From NCBI GenBank assembly GCA_022393335.1, contig JAJEKB010020807.1:62001-126000 (forward strand): a stretch of DNA of 64,000 bases. The letters are read 5' to 3'. Source of the DNA: Macrotrachela quadricornifera (Eukaryota > Rotifera > Eurotatoria > Philodinida > Philodinidae). Shown here piece by piece: positions 48,701 through 60,700 of this stretch (position 1 is the first letter of the stretch; the number at the start of each line of letters is the position of its first letter). The notes beneath the pieces are model-generated. The model saw nothing but the letters and a program-made list of their open reading frames with translations, was not told the DNA's origin and made no database searches. The translations under genes were made by a program, and so were the position numbers.

Positions 48701-51700
48701 ATTGTGATTTCACACCAGATTGCGATGTATTGGCTAGTCACATACGATAAAAAAAGCATCAATGTTTACAATTAAAATAGGAAGATGATTTTATCAATAA
48801 AATTTCATTTTTCCTTATATAGTACTTTGTTAAATATTATTCTAGCTGATTTAATCAGTGTATTGAGCAGAAGACATAGTACATTCAGACAAAATTCTAT
48901 TCCAATATGACTCACATCTAATTAGTCTATGCTTAATTCAATTTTAATATGGTATCATCTGAATCGATAAGTTTCTCAATTATTTTTTGGTGTTCTATTC
49001 TTTTAAATGTATTATTTATTCTTTCATAAAACTATACATGTTTATTTACATTCTGCCTCTCCAAGATTGCCCTCTCTTTTATATTTCTTACAATATTCTT
49101 ATATGTTGATAATTCAATTAATAAATAATAATCATGTAAATAAGAAAATATGATTTTGATCGAGTTGTATCAACATAGATGGATTGTAGACTTACATTAT
49201 TAGATTGTGAAAGGAATATAAATACCTTTCAATTCGTATAAAACAAAGATATAATCCACATCAACTATTTTTTGTCTTCACATTATTGATACGTGTAAAT
49301 ATTTCAGAGATAAAGTGTTCTACTTAATGCAAATTATTAAAGATCAGTTATTTCCTAGTATGAATTTTTAAAATCATAAGGAGTTTGTTTATATGTAAAC
49401 CTGAAACTTCATTTTGAATAATAAAATTACAATTCTACTATGCAAAAATGAAATGAAATTGCTATTAAGTCAAAACAAAGTTCTTATATTTTGTACTCAT
49501 CAAATTAGACCATAAAAATTGATTTTAGTCAGTTTTTATATTTAATATTCAACGTGATATACTCAATGAAAATTTCAACATTTTAGATTAAACAAAAAGA
49601 AAGCTTTTCTCAGATAATAACAATATGAATCGATGAAATAATTTTTTCTTAAGTTTCATCATTCAAAAAATCAAATAATAGTAATTATTGTTTCTGAATA
49701 TTTATATCTGATGACTAATAATAAACTTCACGATGATTTGTAACTCACTATACCAAACATTTTCACTGTAGTGTTACTGAATTATTTTGATGATAGAACA
49801 TCTAATATTCTGCACAATTCATTATATTGTTCTATCAATGATTGACACGTTTAATTCACAAAATTATGATCATATAACTCCTTTTCTTACTTGACATATT
49901 TAATCGGGTAAAATTAACGAAACCTGGGCCATTTCCAATGATAGAAAATTGTCCTAGTACATTCGCCCAATATGTTGTTGCTACCAAAATATACTTTCTT
50001 CTAGCTTGCAGCGTGATTATAAGTTGAAATTGATGATTGTCTGCACCTTCATCATCTTCTGATAGTAAATTTTGAGTTATAAAAGCAGGGTTGAAACTGC
50101 TATTGTATATATAGGCATATGTATCTAGGGTGCTATTGGACTGTATAGTATAACTTCCAGTGGTGCCTACATGGATTGCAATCGCTTCAAAAAAGGTATC
50201 TGGAATTGTACAGGAAGTTGTACGACAAAACATTGGACTATTGATGGTCAAGGCTGAGAAGTATTGCGATTGTATCATCTCGAAAGTACCTATGAAAGAA
50301 ATAGTAAATATTGAGAAGTTAAATCTATATAATAAGATTTTTATATTTCTTTTTTGCATAATAGTTTTTCTCTATTTTTTACAGAATTGCTTGTATAGAG
50401 AGTGACTTTTAATAGTATGAGACATAAGTGTTCATATAACTGATGTTCGATTATATATTTTAATAAAGATTAATAGTATATATGGAGAAAACTAAGTTCT
50501 GAACCCTTTATTTTCTTCATTATCTCTAATTCTAGACAATAGTATAATTGATTGGGTTGAAGATTAAGATAAAGTAGATCATCCACGAGAATGATATTTG
50601 ACCTCGAAGAAAAATTTCGGTGAAAGCTGTAAAAGCTTCATTGTGGATTTATAAATAAAAATTAGTTTCTAATTTACTATATCAGATATTACAATGTTTC
50701 AATTGGTATTTCTATCTTACATCTTCTTGCATACATTATTTGGAAAACGTTTCTGCGAAACAATCAACAATTTTTATTTTACATCAACTTGATAGAAGTA
50801 TATATGATAACTCTAAATGGATCTTTCTCTTGTCAGTAACGAGCAAAGTTTTCTAATGATACACTGTTCAGTACTAGAAAATGAGCATTCAAAACAAATA
50901 TATAGTTATAAGACATTGCAAGATTAGATATATTCTATAACAAATCATTATTCTTACTTAATATGTATAGACTAGAATATGAGATAAGAAAAAATTATTA
51001 TTTTCCTTAAAATTTTCACTGACTTTTGTAAAAGATGAAGTTCAAATTTCATGATATTCGATTATAATCCAGTTTACTAACACATATGATTGTTGAATTT
51101 CATATCGTGGTTATATAAAAAATGATGTGCAACGGATATGAAATCTACTGGTACTTGAGGAAAAACGTTAAGTTTCATGAGAAAAATATGAAACTTTTGA
51201 AGATTGGTAGAAAACCAACTTATTTAGAATACAGCTTTTCTAATTATTGAACAGTAGACAAAGCATATATCGTTTAAAATGGATATGTGAATAAGTTTGG
51301 TAGACGCTCTACGTCTAAACAACGAACAATATGCACTTACTAGTAGTGTTAAGACTAAAAATAGTCTGATGAACGTCGTGAGTAGCCTCGTAATATGTAT
51401 TTCTGCTCGAGTTCAGAATCTGATGTAAGTCAATAGTCATAAAATTGTATGAAAAAATCCAATGATAATCTCACACTGTCAGAATGAACCGACAACATCA
51501 ACCTGGACTTCCACATATGATTGATGTTTTCATACTGTGCAAGGTTCCTCATAACTATCTTATTTGATTCACGTAATGATTCTCATTATTCACTTATATA
51601 CATGAACAAACGTGAATGTCGAAACTAGGAATCGAGCTCAAGGTCTAGTCTATCGCGAACTATGCTCTTCCAACTGAGCTATTTCGACGAGTTCATCAAT

Positions 51701-54700
51701 CCTAATCAAATGAACCCAATGAATTCACTTTAACATACTGTATCAGTGTAAGGAACGTGTGAATGTGATTATTGATTATTCATTCAATCAATTCACATTA
51801 ATCCATATCTCTTTCCTTTGTAAAGCCAGGTTGATGTTGTCGATTCATTCTGATAGTGTGAGATTATTATTCGATCTTCTCATACCAAAAAAATGGTCAA
51901 AAGAGACATAAGAAATCATGGTTTCATTATACTCTAGTAACAAGATGAAACGATATTTAACAAGAATTAACATTAGAAAGGAAGAAAGAAAAGAAAAGTT
52001 TGAGATGATAAATGTAGTTGTTTATGACCTTAATGATGTTACATATTTAATTGTTTAATGTGAGATAAACACTGTTTTCTTCGCTGAAAAAATGTGGGCC
52101 ATTTTTGGACCTCTGGCCCTCAAAGGATGAAATGCGAAACTTTGAAAAGCTGCTGCTTCTATCTGAAGATCGGTAGCACTTACATATAGAAGTCAACTCA
52201 AACACTTACTGTTTGAAATTTTCGGAGGACAATAAGTGGTATCAATCAAAATTGTCTTGCTATAAACATATCGATTTGTTTGAGATAGATCATTATTATT
52301 TGCACCACCACCATCTACATATACGTTGCCTGCTTTTTCAGAAAAAATAATAACACCACTCTTCTGGATTTCGAAACCCCAACTGTATGCACCATCACCG
52401 TTATATGTTGTGAGTAGAAAGTTATTTGAACCATTAATTATATCCTTACTAACATCTACCCATCCTGAATCTTGTCCTAGATTTTGACTTGTCACAAGAC
52501 GTTTATTGACATATGCGTCTGATATATCATCCACATTAAAGACATGAATCGCATATGTATCATTGGTGCACCCTTGATCTGTTAGAAAAAAAAAAATTTC
52601 GTTAAGTGTATTTTGTGGTAACCATGATAAAAGGATCCTAACATTTTTTATAAATTAGACAGTATAATAGTTGCTTCGCTGAGATATTATCTATATGAAA
52701 TTTGATTACTATCGGATGGTCCAAAATGAATGTGTAGTTTAGTATTTCGAAATTTTCGCCATACGGTCTGAACTAGTGATGCGCAGTTTCAAGGACGGCA
52801 CTGAAATACTGACACAGTTATCACCCACAGTGACATTCAGTGAACACCGATGACGTCGTTGACAATGCCATCTCGGTGTCAGCAATCACTGACATCGAAT
52901 GTCACTGAAGCATTGATGACCAGCTCATCAATGTTTACTGACGCACCGATGAATTCAGGGAACCGACAATGTCAGTGACGCAGTGTTACACCGACATTGG
53001 TGTAAACTAACACCGATGTTTACTGATTCTCAAAAATATTTTAAGATTGACTGATCAATACTTTTGGATATTAGATTAGTTTCTTAAAAGTATATCGCTC
53101 TCGAATGAGTATCTCTCAACGATATTTCTTTATTAGAAGATTACAGTCAAAGGTCGAGGGACGTTTTACCTATGTGGTCAAAATCGCCAAGATTTGACCG
53201 ATTTTAACGAGATACCTCAGTCGATTAATCATATAATTAATCGGGATCGATCGGTGCTATTTTCGAAATCGTGATTAATCACATAGTAGTTGATAAGCAT
53301 GAAAAATCACGATTAACTTTACCATTAATCGGCCGAGGTATTGCACTAAAATCGCCCAAACTTTGGCAATTTTGAGGACATGGGTAGGGACATTTTGGTC
53401 CAATTAAAAAGTCAAGGTACATTTGAATAAAACTTTAAGCAAATGTTTGCCTTAGCCATAGTAGTTATCCCTAAAACTTCCAGCCTGATCGGTTGAACAT
53501 TTCTTTTACTTCTTCAATCCAATACCTAGCATCAAAAAATAGGCAAAAATAGACCTCAGAGTAAATGATGTGGACTTTCATTCTCTGCTATTCGTTTCAG
53601 ACCTAGAGCTATTTTTCAGAGTAGCTACCAATGACTAAGACCTACAAAATCGCATAGACAATAGAGTGCGGAAAACCTGTCGTCTTAACAACATGAAATA
53701 CACAGTGTGTTATATATGAATAATGGTACCTTCGACTCAGCCTTCTAGAACTTCGTTTTTCACTACTTGATCCAGATCTGCGAATATCTGTTTTAGCAAA
53801 AGTCGAAATAATAATGTTATCATGAATTGTAGCAACCATAGATAATTAAAGAGTCATGTACATTCATTTTATGTAAGAGGTAATGTGAGAAATTATTAGG
53901 ATAGTCTATCAATCTTTGTCGACGACTGTTGATCGCTTTTAGAAAACTTAAATGATTGAGTTCGTCAAGATTAGCTTTGGAAGACAATGCAAATGTGTCA
54001 ATATAGTTTGAGGAATAGCATTTTTTGTGACTATTCACCCTATGCGGGTAGTGACCGAGAAGAATAGATGTGTTCATGGATTGATGATGAGTCAATACAA
54101 TGGTGAGCGTGAAATGCTGGTGGTCTCATTCTGAGGAAAATGAACTCGAGATTTGGTTTGATTTACATTTTATCTACAGAAGATAGCTGTTAACCACCTG
54201 AAAATACTTTGGCGAACAGCAGCATAAAAGAATATCTCGTAAGAATTCTAGGTTCGTTCGACAAATCCAAATCTTCAGGTTTCGCACAAGACACTATCTT
54301 CCATGGCCATCCGCCAATACACATAACTATAGCGATCAAAGCATTGCCAATTGTATCCCATATATACGAAAAAGCCAATAATTCTGTATAGGTAATGATT
54401 TCTGAAATTTATTATATTTGAATAATTGTTGTTCACACTAAAATAAACTAGGCGAGGGAATAAAATAGTAGGAGCCAAGATTTCCAAGAGGCAATCTAAG
54501 GTACCTTTACTCGTATATAACACACTGTGTATTTCATGTTGTTAAGAGGACAGGTTTTTCGCACTCTCTTGTCCTTGCAATTTTGTAGATCTAAGTGATT
54601 GCTAGCTACCTTGAAAAAAAAGCTCAGGGCCTGAATCAAATAACAGAGAACGAAAGTCCACATCATTTACTCCGAGGTCTGTTTTTGCCTATTTTTTGAT

Positions 54701-57700
54701 GCCAGGTATTGGATTGAAGAAGTAAAGGAAAAGTTTAACCGATCAGGCTGGAAGTTTTAGGGATGACTACTGTGACTAAGGCAAACGTTTGCTGAAAGGT
54801 TTATTCAAATGCATCTTGACTTTTTAATTGAACTAAAATGTCCCTAAAACGTCCCCGTCCTTTCATTTTTTGCATACTTATCAAACATAATATTGAGTTT
54901 CGTTTTTATTTAAAAAGTTCAATATCAACACAATACTTTCTATTTCTTATCAAGAAAAATAACTATGAACAGAATAAACTCTTTTAGTTCTATAAAAAGG
55001 GTAGTGATAATATAGTTGCGTCTAAACGATCATGTATAAGTTACAGGCAAACTTAGAATTTTCTATTTCGTATATAACAATCATCCATGTCATAATAATC
55101 ACGATGGTATTCGCCTCAAATTTATTTCATGTAATATGCTAATCTATATTATGATATCTGTATCACGCATTGTAATCTCTCCGTATATGCAACATTTTGT
55201 AACGGATATAATTTGAAGATTGAGTTCCGACTGGCACTATGCATAATCTTCTAATAAAAAAAAATACCGTTGACCCATACTCATTCGAAAGCTATATACT
55301 TCTACGAAACTCATTTAATATTTCAAAAGCATTGATCACTCAATCTTACGACATTTTTGAGAATCAGTAAAAATCGATGTCAGTGTACACAAGTGTCGGT
55401 GTGACAATGTGTCGCTGACATTGTCGGTCCCCTGAATTCATCAGTGCCTCAGTGACGCTCGGTGTCACTGATCACTGTTACCGATGTCATCAGTGTTCAC
55501 TGAACCTCACCATCAGTGACGTCAGTTATCAGTAAACTGAAACTGCATATCTCTGATGATAAGAAAGAATTTTTATAGTATAAGACATAATAGTTCATAT
55601 AACTCATATTGGATTATGTATTTTAATGAAGAATAATAATTTATGTGGAAAAAATCAAGTTCTCAGCTCTCTATTTTCTTCATTCCTTTTAATTCTAGAC
55701 AATATTAATTATTAGTTTCCAACATTTATATCTAATGACTAATAACAAAGTTCATTATGATTTGTAACTCACTATAACAAACACTTTCACTGTAGTGTTA
55801 CTACATTATTTTGATCATAGAACATCTAATATTCTGTACGGTTCATTATATTGTTCTATCAATGATTGACACGTTTAATTCACAAAATTATGATCATATA
55901 ACTCGTTTTCTTACTTGATATATTTAACCGGGTAAAATTAACGAAACCAGGGCCATTTGCAATGATAGAGAATTGTCCGAGTTGATTTGCCCAATATGTT
56001 GTCGCTACTAAAATATACTTTGTTGTAGCTTGCAATATGATTCTGAGTCTGAATTGATTATTGTCTGCACCTTCATCATCCTCTGATAGTAAATTTTGAG
56101 TCATAGAATTAGGATAGAAACTGTTATTGTATATATAAGCATATGTATCTAGGGTGCAATTGGACTCTATAGTATAACGTGCAGTAGTGTTTACATTGAT
56201 TGCAATCGCTTCAAAAAAGGTATCTGGAATTGTACAGGAAGTTGTACGACAGAACATTGGACTATTGATGGTTAAGGCTGAGAAGTATTGCGATTGTACG
56301 GGGAACAAAGCGTCTATTAAAAAAATAGTAAATATTGAGACGTTAAATCTATATAATAAGATTTTTATATTTCTTTTTTTACATAATAGTTTTTCTCTAT
56401 CTCTTATAGAATTGCTTGTGATAAGAAAACATTTTAATAATGTGAAAGATAATCGTTCATATAACTGATGTTCGTTTATGTATTTCAATAAAGAATAATA
56501 ATTTATGTGGCAGAAATCAAGTTCTCAGCTCTCTATTTTCTTCATTCTTTTTAATTCTAGACAATATTAATTATTAGTTTTCAACATTTATATTTAATGA
56601 CTGATAACAAAGTTCATTATGATTTGTGACTCACTATAACAAACACTTTCACGATAGTGTTACTACATTATTTTGATCATAGAACATTTAGTATTCTATA
56701 CGATTCATTATATTCATCTATCAATGATTGACACGTTTAATTCACAAAACTATAGTCATATAACTCCTTTTCTTACTTGACATATTTAATAGGGTAAAAT
56801 TAACGAAACCAGGGCCATTTGCAATGATGGAGAATTGTCCTAGTACATTCGCCGAATATGTTGTTGTTACCAAAATATACTTTGTTGTAGCTTGCAACGT
56901 GATTCTGAGTTGAAACTGATAATTTCCTGCAGCATCGTTATCTGCTAATAGTAAATTTTGAGTTACAGAACTAGGATTGAAACTGTTATTGTATATATAA
57001 CCATATGTATCTCGAGTACTATTGGACTGTATAATATAACGTCCAGTGATGTTTACATTGATTGCAATCGCTTCAAAAAAGGTATTTGGAACTGTACAGG
57101 AAGGTGTACGACAAAACATTGAACTATTGATGGTCAAAGCCGAGAAGTATTGCGATTGTACGACGAACGAAGTGTCTACTAAAGAAATAGTAAATATTGA
57201 GACGTTAAATCTATATAATAAGATTTTTATATTTCTTTTTTTACATAATAGTTTTTCTCTATCTCTTACAGAGTTGCTTGTGATAAGAAAGAATTTTAAT
57301 AGTATGATTAATAATAGTTCCCATAACTGATGTTCGATTATATATTTTAATAAAGACTAATAATTTATGTGGCAGAAATCAAGTTCTCAGCTCTCTATTT
57401 TCTTCATTCTTTTTAATTCTAGACGATATTAATTATTATTTTTCAACATTTATGTCTAATGACTAATAACAAAGTTCACTATTATTTCTAACTCACTATA
57501 ACAAACACTTTCACTGTAGTGTTACTACATTATTTTGATCATAGAACATCTAGTACTCTATACGATTCATTATATTGTTCTATCAATGGCTGACACGTTT
57601 AATTCGCAAAATTATGATCATATAACTCCTTTTCTTACTTGACATATTGAACCGAGTAAAATTAATGGAACCAGGGCCATTTGCAATGATAGAGAATTGT

Positions 57701-60700
57701 CCTAGTATATTCGCCAAATATGTTGTTGCTACTAAAATATACTTTCTTCTAGCTTGCAGCGTGATTATAAGTTGAAATTGATGATTGTCTGCACCTTCAT
57801 CATCTTCTGATAGTAAATTTTGAGTTATAAAAGCAGGGTTGAAACTGCTATTGTATATATAACCATATGTATCTCGAGTACTATTGGACTGTATAATATA
57901 ACGTCCAGTGATGTTTACATTGATTGCAATCGTTTCATAATAGGTATCTGGATATGTGCAGGAAGTTGTACGACAAAATATTGGACTGTTGATGGTCAAG
58001 GCTGAGAAGTATTGCGATTGTATCATCTCGAAAGTACCTATGAAAGAAATAGTAAATATTGAGAAGTTAAATCTATATAATAAGATTTTTATATTTCTTT
58101 TTTGCATAATAGTTTTTGGTCTATTTCTTACAGAATTGCTTGGACGAAGAGAGAATTTTATTAGTATGAGACATAATTGTTCATATAACTGATGTTCAAT
58201 TATGTATCTTAATAAAGACTAATAGTTTATATGGAGAAAACTAAGTTTTGAACTCTTTATTTTCTTCATTCTTTTTAATTCTAGACAATAGTATAATTGA
58301 TTGGATTAAAGATCAAGATAAACTAGAACATCTACGAGAATGGTATTTGGCCTTGAAGAGAAATTTAGATGAAAGCTCTAAAAACTTCATTGTGAATTTA
58401 TAAATAAAAATTAGTTTCTAATATACTATGTCAGATATTGCAATGTTTCAATTGGTATTTCTATCTTACATCTACTTGCATACAGTTTTTGGAGAATGTT
58501 TCTGCGAAACAATCAACAATTTTTATTTTACATCAACTTGATAGAAGTATATATGATAACTCTAAATGGATCTTCTCTTGTCAGTAACGAGCAAAGTTTT
58601 CTATTGATACACTGTTCATCACTAGAAAACGAGCATTCAAAACAAATATATAGTTATAAGACATTGCAAGATTAGATATATTCTATAACAAATCATTATT
58701 CTTACTTAATATGTATAGACTAGAATATGAGATAAGAAAAAATTATTATTTTCCTTATAATTTTCACTGACTTTTGTAAAAGATGAAGTTCAAATTTCAT
58801 GATATTTGATTATATCAAATTTCATTGAATTGATTCTCGAATCTTATTGTTTCAACTAATATGAATTGAATAAAAGTCAACTGTATCCAAAAATATTATA
58901 GAAATGGAAGCTATAATGAATAATAAAATTTCAATAACTATTGTTTGTCAAGATTTGAGAAAGCAAATAAATATCAGATTATTAAGTATATTGCACATAT
59001 TGTATAGGAAGTTATTTCGATATACATACAATATTCATTACTTGTCATTTTATGATTGACATAATATAGTAGAAACATAAAGTATAATGATTTAATTAAA
59101 ACAAAATTAAGCTTATAGAATTTCTTCACTTGAATGTTTCGAAGAAAAAAGACGATAATATATTTCAATGCAGAATAAATATATCATAGATTCTATTTTT
59201 AATAGTCATTTTTGAAAGTTTAATTATGTCACAATTATAACAAGTGCATATATAGATCTCGATTACTCGTATATACAGGGTGTTTGAAAAGTCACTTACC
59301 AAAAAAAAAATTGAATATCTCCCTTACGGCTCGAGCAAACGAACTGATTTTTTTATCAATGATAGAGGCATGTTCAAAGTTTATATCCATAAAGACATGT
59401 CTAGAGAGACGCTTTGCTAAGTATCATTATTGGTTTGGACAAAAAAAAATTTATTTTTTCACAAATAGGAATAGGGTGAGCCAAAAGCCACCTTACCAAG
59501 AAAAAATTGAATATTTAGGCTACAGCTCAATCAAACAAACTGATTTTTTTACTCATAATAGCGGCATATTTACACTTTAAATCCATACGGACAAGGTTAG
59601 AGAAAACCTTTGTTAAGTACCACAAATGACTTCAACAAAAAAATGTTTACTTTTTCACAGATAAGAAAAAAAACCAATATAATTAATGAAGAATTTCTCT
59701 AAGCATATCTTTATGAACCTGAAGCTTCGATATGCCTCTATTATTGATAAAAGAATCAGCCCATTTGCTCGAACCGTAATGGAGATAATCAATTTTTTCT
59801 CCGTTGTGTAATTTTTGGACACTCTTGAAAAGTCATTTTGTCGAAAAACAAATTGAATATCTCCTTTACGGCTCAAGCAAACGAGCTGATTTTTTTATCA
59901 ATGATAGAGGTATGTTCAAGCATCATATTGATAAAGACATGTCTAGAGGGATCTTTTGTCAAGTATATTGTTTTTTCTTCCTATCTGTAAAAAAGTAAAC
60001 ATTTTTTTGTTCAAATCAATAATGATACTTAACAAAGCGCCNNNNNNNNNNNNNNNNNNNNNNNNNNNNNNNNNNNNNNNNNNNNNNNNNNNNNNNNNNN
60101 NNNNNNNNNNNNNNNNNNNNNNNNNNNNNNNNNNNNNNNNNNNNNNNNNNNNNNNNNNNNNNNNNNNNNNNNNNNNNNNNNNNNNNNNNNNNNNNNNNNN
60201 NNNNNNNNNNNNNNNNNNNNNNNNNNNNNNNNNNNNNNNNNNNNNNNNNNNNNNNNNNNNNNNNNNNNNNNNNNNNNNNNNNNNNNNNNNNNNNNNNNNN
60301 NNNNNNNNNNNNNNNNNNNNNNNNNNNNNNNNNNNNNNNNNNNNNNNNNNNNNNNNNNNNNNNNNNNNNNNNNNNNNNNNNNNNNNNNNNNNNNNNNNNN
60401 NNNNNNNNNNNNNNNNNNNNNNNNNNNNNNNNNNNNNNNNNATGAAAAATGATCGAGTGTTCGGAATGTAACTCGTAAGGTATTTTTTATGAAAAAGGTC
60501 AAATGATCATCATGAAACTGACCGGGTGTCAATAACTAATTCACCTGGAGATCGTAACAGATTTATTCTGACGTTTGTAACGCTTATAAAGTTTTTTCTT
60601 TCTTTTTTATAATCAAGAATATATGAAAAACAGGTAAGTCACTTAGCATTTCTCAAAGAAGAGCAAATATAAATGCACAGTTCCGAACTCCCTGTCTTCT

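Larger units (their letters stand above)
51277..53990. repeat. Segmental duplication block, copy 1
   Basis: This block recurs at 61385 to the window end, shifted by about 10.1 kb, in the same orientation. Shared contents in order are a TIR element with a tRNA-like relic, a 123-residue-module exon, and the left arm of a long-TIR element. Differences are scattered single bases and small indels. Confidence 0.8.
55580..58140. repeat. Tandem array of three 862-bp exon-plus-intron units
   Basis: The exon 3' edges lie at 55915, 56777 and 57639, each 862 bp apart, and the exon 5' edges at 56313, 57175 and 58037, again 862 bp apart. The intron parts are also alike (for example CTCAGCTCTCTATTTTCTTC in each). 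The exact length implies recent unequal exchange. Confidence 0.85.

Noticed and set aside
51618..51688. Functional tRNA
   Set aside because: The anticodon loop lacks U33 and the T stem is mispaired; only the ends and D arm are tRNA-like.
54190..54523. Membrane-like frames (MAFSYIWDTIGNALIAIVMC) inside the 2.8-kb element
   Set aside because: Overlapping open frames on both strands and no recognisable transposase motif; left as unknown element interior.
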